The position numbers were made by a program, and so were the translations under genes. A DNA stretch of 64,000 nucleotides from MFD01275-c22 sp963705885 (GTDB lineage: Bacteria; Actinomycetota; Actinomycetes; JACCUZ01), in NCBI GenBank assembly GCA_963705885.1, contig OY970120.1, positions 1,488,001 to 1,552,000 on the forward strand, read 5' to 3'. Shown here piece after piece: positions 45,223 to 54,094 of the stretch (position 1 is its first letter; each line of letters opens with the position of its first letter). The notes beneath the pieces were generated by a model. It worked only from the letters and a program-made list of their open reading frames with translations, searched no databases and was not told where the DNA came from.

Positions 45223-46251
45223 GTGCTGCTCTCCCGCCTCGTCGCCCTCGTCGTCGTGCTCTCGGCTGCCGTCACGCTGGCCGCTCCGGCCCAGGCCCGG
45301 CCCTCGACGCCCACCGCCCGCGCGCTCGTCAGCACCACCGTCGACGCGCCGGCCACCTGGGAGCGGGAGAGCGGGTGCGATCCCGTCGAGAAGAAGGGCC
45401 CCAAGAAGCTGCGCCGGCTGCTGCTGCGGACCTACGGCCCGGTCTCGTCGAACATCGTGCGCCGGTGCAGCGCCTCCGACTCCGGGCACGAGGAGGGCCG
45501 CGCGCTGGACTGGATGGTCAGCGTCCGCAACGCGTCCCAGCGGCAGTCGGCCGAGTCCTTCCTCGAGTGGCTGCGGGCGCCCGACGCGGCCGGCAACACC
45601 GCCGTGATGGCGCGCCGGCTCGGGCTGAGCTACGTGATCTGGAACAACGCGATGTGGCGTCCCTCGACGGACACCTGGACGCCGTACAACAAGTGCGACC
45701 GCCGCAAGATGCGCGCCAAGCGGTACGACACCACCTGTCACCGCGACCACGTGCACGTGAGCTTCGGCTGGGCGGGTGCACTGGGCCGGACCAGCTACTT
45801 CACCGGCTACGTGGCCTGCCCCGAGGGCTGGACGAGCCCGTGGCCTCCGGCCGTGCTCCCGCAGGTCTCCGGCGTCGTGCCCGTCGCCCCGGCCCGCGCC
45901 CTCGCCACCCGCGGCGGGGTAGGGCTCCCCGCGGGGCCGTGCAAGGCGGCCCCCGACACGCGGCTGGACGTGCCGGTGCTCGGCATCGGCGGGGTCCCGC
46001 CGAGCGGGGTCTCCTCCGTCGTGCTCCGGGTCACCGTCGTCCGACCGGACGCCCCGGCCCAGCTGAAGGTGTGGACGGCCGGGACGGCGGAGCCGCTCGC
46101 GCCCGCACTGGTGGTCGAGCGGCGGGCGAAGGCGACCGCCACGGTCACCGTGCCGGTCGGCCAGGAGGGCCTGGTGAGCCTCCAGCTCGCGGGCGGGATG
46201 GCCCACGTGGTGGTGGACGCGACCGGCTACACGGTCGGGAGCGCCACCTAG
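45223..46251 (+). CDS. Secreted protein with HxxxxxxxD / HVHVS peptidase-like core
   Basis: 342 residues from a GTG. The signal peptide is about 1-26 (LVALVVVLSAAVTLAAPAQA). The core, about 40-190, has SGHEEGRALDW and CHRDHVHVSFGW. These resemble metal sites of D,D-carboxypeptidase-like (M15/VanY-like) domains, though the family assignment is tentative. The C-terminal 120 residues are beta-rich with a secreted, invasin-like look (RLDVPVLGIGG, VVVDATGYTVG). Its TAG stop forms part of a TAGACT box before pcrA. Confidence 0.68.
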   Translation: MLLSRLVALVVVLSAAVTLAAPAQARPSTPTARALVSTTVDAPATWERESGCDPVEKKGPKKLRRLLLRTYGPVSSNIVRRCSASDSGHEEGRALDWMVSVRNASQRQSAESFLEWLRAPDAAGNTAVMARRLGLSYVIWNNAMWRPSTDTWTPYNKCDRRKMRAKRYDTTCHRDHVHVSFGWAGALGRTSYFTGYVACPEGWTSPWPPAVLPQVSGVVPVAPARALATRGGVGLPAGPCKAAPDTRLDVPVLGIGGVPPSGVSSVVLRVTVVRPDAPAQLKVWTAGTAEPLAPALVVERRAKATATVTVPVGQEGLVSLQLAGGMAHVVVDATGYTVGSAT

Positions 46252-46254
46252 ACT
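46249..46254 (+). promoter_or_regulatory. Candidate -10 box (TAGACT) before pcrA
   Basis: TAGACT contains the stop codon of the secreted protein gene and is 9 nt before the pcrA ATG. The 9 nt between are GAGGAGGAG, which could act as a ribosome binding site for read-through message. Both a leaderless transcript and co-transcription are possible. Confidence 0.4.
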
Positions 46255-46263
46255 GAGGAGGAG

Positions 46264-48570
46264 ATGAGCACCCTCTTCGACGACTCGTTCCCGCTCACCG
46301 GCACGACGGCCGGGCCGCCGCGCCGGCCGCGCGCCACCGACCCGTCGACGCTCCTGGAGGGGCTCAACCCCCAGCAGCGTGCCGCCGTCGTGCACGAGGG
46401 CTCACCGCTGCTCATCGTCGCCGGCGCGGGCTCGGGCAAGACCCGTGTCCTCACCCACCGCATCGCCCACCTCCTCGGCGCTCGCAACGTGCACCCCGGC
46501 GGGGTGCTGGCCATCACCTTCACCAACAAGGCGGCCGGCGAGATGAAGGAGCGTGTCGCCGCCCTGGTCGGCAACCGCGCCAAGATCATGTGGGTCAGTA
46601 CGTTCCACTCCGCCTGCGTGCGCATCCTGCGGCGTGAGGCCAAGCACGTCGGCCTGAGCTCCAGCTTCTCCATCTACGACGCCGCCGACTCGCAGCGGCT
46701 GATGACGCTGGTCTGCCGCGAGATGGACCTCGACCCCAAGCGCTACAACCCCCGCTCGTTCTCGGTGCAGGTGAGCAACCTCAAGAACGAGCTGGTGGAC
46801 CACGAGACGTTCACCGGCCGGGCCCAGACCCACGTCGAGCAGACCCTCGCCGAGGCCTACACGCTCTACCAGCGCCGGCTCCTGCAGGCCAACGCCCTGG
46901 ACTTCGACGACCTGATCATGACGACCGTCAACGTGCTGCAGGTGTTCCCCGACGTGGCCGAGCACTACCGGCGCCGGTTCCGGCACGTGCTCGTCGACGA
47001 GTACCAGGACACCAACCACGCGCAGTACGTCCTCGTGAAGGAGCTGGTCGGCCCCGGCACCGGCGGGACGCCGCCCGGCGAGCTGTGCGTCGTCGGCGAC
47101 GCCGACCAGTCCATCTACGCCTTCCGCGGCGCGACGATCCGCAACATCCTGGCCTTCGAGCAGGACTACCCCGACGCGACGACGGTGCTGCTGGAGCAGA
47201 ACTACCGGTCCACGCAGACGATCCTGTCGGCCGCGAACGCGGTCATCGCCCGCAACGAGAGCCGCAAGCCCAAGAACCTCTGGTCCGACGCCGGCGCCGG
47301 GGAGCTCGTCGTCGGCTACGTCGCCGACAACGAGCACGACGAGGCGTCCTTCGTGGCCACCGAGGTCGACCGGCTGGCCGACGAGGAGGGCGTGAGCCAC
47401 TCGCAGATCGCGGTCTTCTACCGCACCAACGCGCAGTCGCGGGTCTTCGAGGAGGTGTTCATCCGGGTCGGCCTGCCGTACAAGGTCGTCGGCGGCGTGC
47501 GCTTCTACGAGCGGCGCGAGGTGCGCGACGCGCTGGCCTACCTGCGGCTGCTGGCCAACCCCGAGGACACCGTGTCCCTGCGCCGCGTGCTCAACGTGCC
47601 CAAGCGGGGCATCGGCGACCGCGCCGAGGCGTGCCTGGAGGCGCTGGCCCAGCGTGAGAGCCTCTCGTTCGCGCAGGCGCTGCGCCGCTGCGAGGACGCC
47701 TACGGGCTCGCGACCCGGTCGCTGGCCGCGGTGCAGGCGTTCCGGCAGCTCGTCGACGACCTGCGCACGCTGGTCGAGTCGGGCACCGGCCCGGCCACGG
47801 TGCTCGAGGCCGTCCTGGAGCGCACCGGCTACGCCGCCGAGCTCGCCGGGTCGGCCGACCCGCAGGACCAGACCCGCATCGAGAACCTCCAGGAGCTGGT
47901 GTCGGTCGCCCGCGAGTTCGAGGAGTCCAGCGCGGCGGCCGGCGGCGGCGGCACCCTCACCGAGTTCCTCGAGCAGGTCGCGCTCGTCGCCGACGCCGAC
48001 GAGATCCCCGACGAGCCCGAGGAGGGTGCCGGGGAGGCCACCGGAGTCGTCACCCTGATGACGCTCCACACGGCCAAGGGCCTGGAGTTCCCGGTGGTGT
48101 TCCTCACCGGGCTCGAGGACGGCATCTTCCCCCACCAGCGGTCGCTGGGCGACCCGACCGAGCTCGAGGAGGAGCGCCGGCTCGCCTACGTCGGCGTGAC
48201 CCGCGCGCAGGAGCGGCTCTACCTGAGCCGCTCGGTCGTCCGCAGCGCGTGGGGCAGCCCGCAGCACTACCCGGCGTCGCGGTTCCTCGAGGAGGTGCCG
48301 GCCGAGCTCGTCGACTGGCGCCGCGAGGAGTCCACGGTGAGCCACGTGCCTGCCGTCGCGGCGCTGGCGGCGCGCTCGAGCGCCCGCTCGCCGGGCAACC
48401 GGGTCGTGATCCACCTCGAGCCCGGCGACCGGGTCACCCACGACACCTTCGGCATGGGCACCGTCGTCGCGGTCGAGGGGGTGGGGGAGCGGTCGGTCGC
48501 GTCGGTCGACTTCCGCTCGGAGGGCGTCAAGCGCCTGCTGCTGCGCTACGCGCCGGTGGAGAAGCTCTAG
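46264..48570 (+). CDS. pcrA: ATP-dependent DNA helicase PcrA/UvrD
   Basis: 768 residues, superfamily 1A 3'-5' helicase acting in nucleotide-excision repair and in removing RecA. The Q-motif is LNPQQRAAVV, Walker A IVAGAGSGKTRVLTHRI (Lys59) and motif II VLVDEYQDTNHAQY. Motif III is GDADQSIYAFRGA, motif IV LLEQNYRS, and motif V LMTLHTAKGLEFPVVFL. The C-terminal 60 residues (GDRVTHDTFGMGTVVAVEGV) form the RNA-polymerase-binding Tudor-like domain of PcrA. The protein is full length. Confidence 0.97.
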   Translation: MSTLFDDSFPLTGTTAGPPRRPRATDPSTLLEGLNPQQRAAVVHEGSPLLIVAGAGSGKTRVLTHRIAHLLGARNVHPGGVLAITFTNKAAGEMKERVAALVGNRAKIMWVSTFHSACVRILRREAKHVGLSSSFSIYDAADSQRLMTLVCREMDLDPKRYNPRSFSVQVSNLKNELVDHETFTGRAQTHVEQTLAEAYTLYQRRLLQANALDFDDLIMTTVNVLQVFPDVAEHYRRRFRHVLVDEYQDTNHAQYVLVKELVGPGTGGTPPGELCVVGDADQSIYAFRGATIRNILAFEQDYPDATTVLLEQNYRSTQTILSAANAVIARNESRKPKNLWSDAGAGELVVGYVADNEHDEASFVATEVDRLADEEGVSHSQIAVFYRTNAQSRVFEEVFIRVGLPYKVVGGVRFYERREVRDALAYLRLLANPEDTVSLRRVLNVPKRGIGDRAEACLEALAQRESLSFAQALRRCEDAYGLATRSLAAVQAFRQLVDDLRTLVESGTGPATVLEAVLERTGYAAELAGSADPQDQTRIENLQELVSVAREFEESSAAAGGGGTLTEFLEQVALVADADEIPDEPEEGAGEATGVVTLMTLHTAKGLEFPVVFLTGLEDGIFPHQRSLGDPTELEEERRLAYVGVTRAQERLYLSRSVVRSAWGSPQHYPASRFLEEVPAELVDWRREESTVSHVPAVAALAARSSARSPGNRVVIHLEPGDRVTHDTFGMGTVVAVEGVGERSVASVDFRSEGVKRLLLRYAPVEKL

Positions 48571-48605
48571 ACCTGACGGTCAGCGTGCCCGGTAGGGAGC
48601 GGTGC

Positions 48606-49337
48606 TCAGACCTTCACGCCGTGCTGGCGCAGCCAGGTCAGCGGGGGGACGGGGCTGTCCTCGCGGGGGCGGATCTCCAGGTGGAGGTGGTCACCTGTGG
48701 AGTTCCCGGTGGAGCCGACCCGGCCGATGACGTCGCCGGCCTTCACGATGCCCGACGTCTGCACGAACGAGGCCAGGTGGGCGTACCAGGAGAGCGTGCC
48801 GTCCTCGTGCTCGACGACGATCTTGTTGCCGTAGGCGCCGTCGTAGGAGGCGAAGATGACCTTGCCGTCACCGATCGAGCGGACCGCGGTGCCGTAGGGG
48901 GCGGCGAAGTCCTGCCCGGTGTGCGCGCTGCTCCACAGGCCGTAGTCGCCGAAGCCCGCCGTGAGGCGGTAGCCGAGGACGGGCGCGACCCACTTGGGGC
49001 GCGCCTTCTCAGCGGCGATGCGGGCCTCCTTGGCGGCCTTCTGGGCCAGCCGGACGGCCTCGGCCCGCACGTCGCGCAGGCGGCTGGCGCGCTCCTCCTG
49101 CTGCTCGGCGAGGGTGTCGCGCAGCTGCACCGCCGAGATCGCCAGCCGCTGGGCCGGTGCGTCGGTCGCGGCGGTCGCCGGCGCCGACGAGGAGGCCTGC
49201 CGGACGTCACCGATCGCGCCGGGGACGTTCATGCCGCTCGCCGCGAAGGCGGCGAGCGTTGCGGCGGTGACGTAGACAGGGCCGCCGGTGTTCTTGGGCC
49301 GGCGATGGCGTCCGCTTGTGGGGCGGCGAGGTGGCAC
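48606..49337 (-). CDS. Secreted or membrane-anchored M23 metallopeptidase
   Basis: 243 residues from a GTG at 49337; the frame extends to a TTG at 49409 (267 residues), so the start is uncertain. A hydrophobic segment GPVYVTAATLAAFAASG gives an anchor or signal. A helical coiled-coil region follows (LRDTLAEQQEERASRLRDVR). The LytM-type domain has the zinc ligands in HTGQD and HLHLEI. It should cleave peptidoglycan cross-bridges. On this strand TTGTGC and TATGGT upstream could be a promoter. It is convergent with pcrA. Confidence 0.87.
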   Translation of the reverse strand: MPPRRPTSGRHRRPKNTGGPVYVTAATLAAFAASGMNVPGAIGDVRQASSSAPATAATDAPAQRLAISAVQLRDTLAEQQEERASRLRDVRAEAVRLAQKAAKEARIAAEKARPKWVAPVLGYRLTAGFGDYGLWSSAHTGQDFAAPYGTAVRSIGDGKVIFASYDGAYGNKIVVEHEDGTLSWYAHLASFVQTSGIVKAGDVIGRVGSTGNSTGDHLHLEIRPREDSPVPPLTWLRQHGVKV

Positions 49338-49436
49338 GGGGGGAATCGCCTCGTCGTCGGGGGCAGGGGGACTGCGCGACCATAACGAAGGGGTTACGGC
49401 GTCGCACAACTGGGTACCTGTTCAGATGTTGTTCAA

Positions 49437-50405
49437 CTACTGCTCGTGTGCAGAACGGGACGAGCGGTCCGAAACGGCACGCTTCGGGCGCTCTCGGTGA
49501 CGGTTGCCGGGACCGTCGCTGCGGATCGAGGTGACCCCGGCGGTGACGGTCGCGCCCGCCGGGTCGAGCTGGGCCAGGGTCAGCCCGATCTCGTGCACGG
49601 CGTGGCGGTGGATCGGCAGCGACATGTGGCCGACCCCGCGCACGAGCAGGTTGCGCGCCTCGAGGTCGCCGTGGTCGAGCCGGGCGTGGCGCTTGGGCAC
49701 CATCAGCTGGTCGAGGTCGCTCCACACCGCGAGGAAGCGCGTGCGGCAGCCGGGCGCGGGCTCGGCGAGCTCGTGCACGAGGTCGCTGTCCGGCCGGAGC
49801 TGGCGGGCCAGCCGGTGGGGGACCAGCGAGGCGGCGCGGGTGCCCGCGTGCGGGGTGCCGAGCGTCACGAGGGTGTGGACGCGGGCGTCACCGCCCAGCC
49901 GCTGCACGTAGTAGCGCGCGATGAGCCCGCCCATGCTGTGGCCGATCACGTGGATGCGCTCGAACCCGGTCTCCTCGCAGAGCTGCTCGACGCGGGTCGC
50001 CAGGCCCGTCGCCGCCAGCCGCACGTCGCGCGTGAGCGGGCTGTAGTTCAGGGCGAGCACCCGGTGGAAGCCCCGCCTGCGCAGCCCGCGTCGCAGCACC
50101 GTGAAGATCGACCGGTTGTCGACCATGCCGTGCACCAGCAGGATCGGCGTGCCCGCAGCCTCGACGTCCCCGACGACCAGCCCCCGCTGCAACGGGGACA
50201 GGCCCGCCAGGTCGCGCCGGCCGACGTCGCGCTCGCGGGCCTTCTCGGCGACCACGCCCAGCGGGTAGAGCGCCGCGTGGGCGGCCACCCAGCCCAGCTC
50301 GACGGCGGCTCCGCGCAGGCCGGTGGGGCTCAGCAGGCTGGCCGCTCCGCGACGCAGGTCCCGGGCGCGCGAGGGCTTGCCCGGACCGCTCGTGCGCTCC
50401 CGCAC
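49437..50405 (-). CDS. Lipase/esterase, alpha/beta-hydrolase
   Basis: 322 residues from a GTG behind GGAGGTG, which decides the start. The oxyanion region is ILLVHGMVDNRSIF. The nucleophile elbow is IGHSMGGLIARYYVQRLGG, followed by TLGTPHAG. The catalytic His is probably in VRGVGHMSLP. The pattern is of LipA/EstA-like triacylglycerol lipases. There is no obvious signal peptide, though residues 45-65 are hydrophobic and could associate with the membrane. The last 30 residues are basic and polar. It is divergent from the B12-binding gene. Confidence 0.85.
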   Translation of the reverse strand: MRERTSGPGKPSRARDLRRGAASLLSPTGLRGAAVELGWVAAHAALYPLGVVAEKARERDVGRRDLAGLSPLQRGLVVGDVEAAGTPILLVHGMVDNRSIFTVLRRGLRRRGFHRVLALNYSPLTRDVRLAATGLATRVEQLCEETGFERIHVIGHSMGGLIARYYVQRLGGDARVHTLVTLGTPHAGTRAASLVPHRLARQLRPDSDLVHELAEPAPGCRTRFLAVWSDLDQLMVPKRHARLDHGDLEARNLLVRGVGHMSLPIHRHAVHEIGLTLAQLDPAGATVTAGVTSIRSDGPGNRHRERPKRAVSDRSSRSAHEQ

Positions 50406-50513
50406 CCGGACACCTCCGACAGCCGGCCCCGTTCGTCTGGTCGGGCACGACCGTAACCCGGCCGGGCCGCTCCCGGGCCCGGGACGCGCAGGGAGCACCC
50501 GATCGTCGTCGGT

Positions 50514-50519
50514 TACGCT
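50514..50519 (+). promoter_or_regulatory. Candidate -10 box (TACGCT), leaderless B12-binding gene
   Basis: TACGCT lies 6 nt before the GTG at 50526, and no ribosome binding site is present between. The same GGTTACGCT sequence recurs before sucC (52842-52849). Confidence 0.45.
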
Positions 50520-50525
50520 GCGCCG

Positions 50526-50939
50526 GTGACCTCCAGCGGACCCGTGCGGGTCGTCGTGGCGAAGCCCGGCCTGGACGGGCACGACCGTGGCGCCAAGGTC
50601 GTGGCGCGCGCGCTGCGCGACGCCGGCGTCGAGGTCGTCTACACCGGGCTGCACCAGACCCCCGAGCAGATCGTCGAGACGGCCATCCAGGAGGACGCCG
50701 ACGCGATCGGCATGTCGGTCCTCTCCGGCGCCCACATGACGCTGTTCGCCAAGGTCATCGAGCTGCTCGCCGAGCGTGACGCCTCCGACATCGTGGTCTT
50801 CGGCGGCGGCATCGTGCCCGAGGCCGACCTGCCCGAGCTCGACCGGCTCGGCGTCGCCAAGGTGTTCACCCCCGGCGCCACCACGGGCGAGATCGTCACC
50901 TGGGTGCACGAGAACCTCGGCCAGCCCTCCCCGGCCTGA
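50526..50939 (+). CDS. Cobalamin-binding small subunit of an acyl-CoA mutase (IcmB / MCM C-terminal-like)
   Basis: 137 residues. KPGLDGHDRGAKVVARALRD holds the DxHxxG cobalt-ligand motif. GMSVLSGAHMTLF and VVFGGGIVPEADLPEL complete the B12-binding Rossmann fold. Stand-alone subunits of this size partner with a separate catalytic subunit, as IcmB does with IcmA in isobutyryl-CoA mutase. In Streptomyces coelicolor icmB lies, as I recall, in a similar pcrA-to-sucCD neighbourhood. No large subunit is in the window. An adjacent succinyl-CoA synthetase would fit methylmalonyl- or isobutyryl-CoA flow. Confidence 0.88.
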   Translation: MTSSGPVRVVVAKPGLDGHDRGAKVVARALRDAGVEVVYTGLHQTPEQIVETAIQEDADAIGMSVLSGAHMTLFAKVIELLAERDASDIVVFGGGIVPEADLPELDRLGVAKVFTPGATTGEIVTWVHENLGQPSPA

Positions 50940-50950
50940 CCCCACCGCCG

Positions 50951-52783
50951 TCAGCCGGTCACACCCCCGCCGAGCACCGGCAGCCGCAGCACCCCGGGCT
51001 CGTCGCGCGAGGTCGTCACCGTCACCGGCGTGACGACCTTGTTGTTGCGGTAGGCCGCGTCCGTCGCGGCGACCACCACGGCGATGCGGTGGCCGGCCTC
51101 GTAGCGGTGGACCACTCCCGGCAGCTCGACCTGCACCGGCTCGCGCACGTCGGGCACGCGGGCCGGTGACACCAGCCGGTTGACCAGGGTCGTGGTGCCG
51201 TCCGGGGCGATGTCGTAGATCTTGGCGAACAGCAGCAGCCGGCCGGCCGGGCCCGCGGCCTGGCTCTTCTCCGCGACCGGCGAGGACAGGTGCAGCGTGA
51301 GGCGCGGCACGCCGACCGACTCGACCGGCGCCGCGAGCGGCCGGGTCGTCCACGACGCGAAGGTGCCGGGGGTGTCGTAGGGCGGGGTCACCCCGTCGGG
51401 GACCACGGCGCCCTGCAGCGCCGAGACCTCGCTGTAGCTGGTCGGGGCCTCGCCGGCGACGTTCGCGTAGGTCGCGCTGCCGGTCTCCACCGCGGCGCGG
51501 TCGCCGACCAGCCTGTCGCCACCGGACAGGAACAGCCGCTGCGTGCCGCCCACCGGGTAGGACGCGGCCCGGCCGTAGGCGGGGGTGGCGATGCCGTCGT
51601 AGTCCACCCAGTCGCGGAAGTACGCGAACCGCGGGCCGGTGCGGACGTCGCGGTCCTTGAGGTGGTGGTCGAACCAGCGCGCGATACGCAGCCCCTCGTA
51701 GCTGCTCGTCGGGTCGGCCATGTCGAGCTCGCCCGGCGCCGGCTCGCCGCCGCCGCTGTGCCCCCACGACTGCCAGATCATCTTCACGGGGGTGCCTTGG
51801 GCGCGCAGCGCGTCGTAGGTCGCGACGGCCTCCTGCAGGTTGAACAGCGTGTCGTTCTCGCCCTGCACGAGCAGCGTGGGGACGCGGATCCGCTCGACGT
51901 AGGACGCGACGCTCGCGTGCCGGGCGAAGTCGACGGTGTCCTGGGTCGGGTAGCCCAGCGCGTCCATCTGCGCCTTGGCCACGCAGGCCTGGTCGGTGAA
52001 GTTCGGGCAGCCGACGTTGCGCGACGGGTCGGTGGCGGCGTGCTCGATGCCGTCGGCGATGCCGGCGCCGAAGAACAGGCTGGTCCAGCCGACCTTCTCC
52101 GTGCCCGGCGTGCGGGAGGAGACGCCGCGGGCGAGGTCGGTGTTGTTCGGCGCCAGCGAGTAGGCCAGGTCGTTCCAGGTGATGATCGGCACGATCGTGT
52201 CGACCCGGGGGTCGATGCCGGCGACCGCGAACTGCACCTGCCCGCCGTAGGAGCCGCCGACCATGCCGACGCGGGGGTCGTGGCGGCGCGCGCGCCCGTC
52301 GTGCGCGACCGGGTCCTTGCGGACGTACGCGATGCGGGTGCCGTCGTTGGCCCGTTTCCCCCCGCCCAGGTAGGTCACGAGCTGCTGGGCGGCGCGGCCG
52401 TCCCAGTCGGGGTCGTCGAGGGTGATCTTGCAGTCCGAGCCGCCGAACCCCAGACCCGAGTAGGACAGGACGACGTAGCCGCGGGCGGCGAAGGCCCGCC
52501 CGAGGTCGGCCTGGTCGTCCTTGGACCCCCCGAACCCGTTGGTGGTCAGGATGGCGGGCTTCGGGGTGCGTGCCGTGGCCGTCGACGGGCGGTAGAGGTC
52601 GAGCACGACCGTGCAGACCTTCTCCTGCCCGGCCGGACCGACCGTGACGTCGATCTCCTTGGCCTGCACGGTCACGTCCGGTCCGGCGTGCGCCGTCGGT
52701 GCCGCCACGAGCAGGCCGGCCACCAGGCCGCCGCCGGCGGCCAGCGCGCCGAGCATCGCCGATCGGGGTCGTCGAGCGGGCAC
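50951..52783 (-). CDS. Secreted S15-type hydrolase (X-Pro dipeptidyl-peptidase / CocE-NonD family)
   Basis: 610 residues from a GTG preceded by GGAGGC. The signal peptide is about 1-33 (LGALAAGGGLVAGLLVAAPTAHA). The alpha/beta-hydrolase core has TTNGFGGSKDD, the nucleophile in VGMVGGSYGGQVQF, an acidic residue in LLVQGENDTLF and the catalytic His in WQSWGHSGGGEP. The C-terminal jelly-roll domain (about 400-610) is characteristic of the family. It likely acts outside the cell on peptides or esters. It is divergent from sucC, with a 109-bp shared upstream region. Confidence 0.88.
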   Translation of the reverse strand: MPARRPRSAMLGALAAGGGLVAGLLVAAPTAHAGPDVTVQAKEIDVTVGPAGQEKVCTVVLDLYRPSTATARTPKPAILTTNGFGGSKDDQADLGRAFAARGYVVLSYSGLGFGGSDCKITLDDPDWDGRAAQQLVTYLGGGKRANDGTRIAYVRKDPVAHDGRARRHDPRVGMVGGSYGGQVQFAVAGIDPRVDTIVPIITWNDLAYSLAPNNTDLARGVSSRTPGTEKVGWTSLFFGAGIADGIEHAATDPSRNVGCPNFTDQACVAKAQMDALGYPTQDTVDFARHASVASYVERIRVPTLLVQGENDTLFNLQEAVATYDALRAQGTPVKMIWQSWGHSGGGEPAPGELDMADPTSSYEGLRIARWFDHHLKDRDVRTGPRFAYFRDWVDYDGIATPAYGRAASYPVGGTQRLFLSGGDRLVGDRAAVETGSATYANVAGEAPTSYSEVSALQGAVVPDGVTPPYDTPGTFASWTTRPLAAPVESVGVPRLTLHLSSPVAEKSQAAGPAGRLLLFAKIYDIAPDGTTTLVNRLVSPARVPDVREPVQVELPGVVHRYEAGHRIAVVVAATDAAYRNNKVVTPVTVTTSRDEPGVLRLPVLGGGVTG

Positions 52784-52843
52784 GGCTGCCTCCGGGGGTC
52801 GCTGCGGGGTTCGCCCGGTTCAACGGCCGCGCCGCCTGCCGGT

Positions 52844-52849
52844 TACGCT
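52844..52849 (+). promoter_or_regulatory. Candidate -10 box (TACGCT) for sucC-sucD
   Basis: TACGCT is preceded 19 nt upstream by TTCAAC, a weak -35. The leader to the sucC GTG is about 36 nt and contains GAGGAC as a ribosome binding site. The spacer is longer than ideal, so this is tentative. Confidence 0.35.
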
Positions 52850-52892
52850 CGCGTACCGCCCGCACCCCTCCGGACAGACGAGGACAGACCCC

Positions 52893-54077
52893 GTGGACCT
52901 CTTCGAGTACCAGGCGCGAGACCTCTTCGAGAAGCACGGCGTGCCGGTGCTCGGGGGTGCCGTCGCGGAGACCGCCGCGCAGGCGCGGGCCGCGGCCGAG
53001 CGGCTGCTGCCGGAGGGCGGCGGCAAGGTCGTCGTCAAGGCCCAGGTCAAGACCGGGGGCCGCGGCAAGGCGGGCGGGGTCAAGCTCGCCGGCTCGGCCG
53101 ACGAGGCCGAGGAGGTGGCGCGGGCGATCCTCGGCATGGACATCAAGGGCCACACCGTGCACCGCGTGATGATCGCGCCGGCCGCCACGATCGACGAGGA
53201 GTACTACTTCTCGGTCCTGCTCGACCGCGCGAACCGGACGTACCTCGCCATGGCCTCGCGCGAGGGCGGCGTCGAGATCGAGCAGCTCGCCGTCGAGAAG
53301 CCCGAGGCGCTGGCCAGGGTCGCGGTCGACGCGCTGGAGGGCATCGACGAGGCGAAGGCCCGCGAGATCGCCGAGAAGGGCGGCTTCCCCGAGGACGTGC
53401 GCGACCAGGTCGCCGCGGCGGTGCAGAAGCTGTGGGGCGTCTTCGTCGCCGAGGACGCCACGCTGGTCGAGGTCAACCCGATGGTCAAGACCGGTGACGG
53501 TCGCGTCGTCGCCCTCGACGGCAAGGTGACCCTCGACGGCAACGCCGACTTCCGCCAGGACGGGCACGCCGCCCTGGAGGACGAGCGCAGCGCCGACCCG
53601 CTCGAGGCCAAGGCGAAGGCCAAGGGCCTCAACTACGTCAAGCTCGACGGCGAGGTCGGCATCATCGGCAACGGCGCCGGCCTGGTGATGAGCACGCTGG
53701 ACGTCGTGGCGTACGCGGGCGAGGAGTTCGGCGGCGTCAAGCCGGCCAACTTCCTCGACATCGGCGGCGGTGCCTCGGCCGAGGTGATGGCCGACGGGCT
53801 CGACGTCATCCTCGGTGACCCCGGCGTGAAGTCGGTGCTGGTCAACGTTTTCGGCGGCATCACGTCGTGCGACGCGGTCGCCAACGGCATCGTGCAGGCG
53901 CTGGAGATGCTCAAGGGCCGCGGCGACTCGATCGGCAAGCCTCTCGTGGTGCGGCTGGACGGGAACAACGCCGAGGAGGGCCGCCGGATCCTCGACGAGG
54001 CGGAGCACGACGTGGTCGAGATGGTGGACACCATGGACGGAGCGGCCCGTCGGGTCGCCGAGCTGGCAGCGAAGTAA
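52893..54077 (+). CDS. sucC: Succinyl-CoA synthetase beta subunit
   Basis: 394 residues; the ATP-grasp subunit, which forms succinyl-CoA or its reverse in the TCA cycle with SucD. The start VDLFEYQARDLFEKHGVPVL, the nucleotide site VVVKAQVKTGGRGKAGGVKL, and GGGASAEVMADGLDVILGD with VLVNVFGGITSCDAVANGI are characteristic. The GTG has GAGGAC upstream. sucD follows 17 bp later in the same operon. Confidence 0.97.
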   Translation: MDLFEYQARDLFEKHGVPVLGGAVAETAAQARAAAERLLPEGGGKVVVKAQVKTGGRGKAGGVKLAGSADEAEEVARAILGMDIKGHTVHRVMIAPAATIDEEYYFSVLLDRANRTYLAMASREGGVEIEQLAVEKPEALARVAVDALEGIDEAKAREIAEKGGFPEDVRDQVAAAVQKLWGVFVAEDATLVEVNPMVKTGDGRVVALDGKVTLDGNADFRQDGHAALEDERSADPLEAKAKAKGLNYVKLDGEVGIIGNGAGLVMSTLDVVAYAGEEFGGVKPANFLDIGGGASAEVMADGLDVILGDPGVKSVLVNVFGGITSCDAVANGIVQALEMLKGRGDSIGKPLVVRLDGNNAEEGRRILDEAEHDVVEMVDTMDGAARRVAELAAK

Positions 54078-54094
54078 GGGACGGGCGAACCGAC

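Noticed and set aside
49338..49436. Possible c-di-AMP (ydaO-type) riboswitch before the M23 peptidase gene
   Set aside because: Some actinobacterial peptidase genes have one, but I could not find the conserved core in this short leader.
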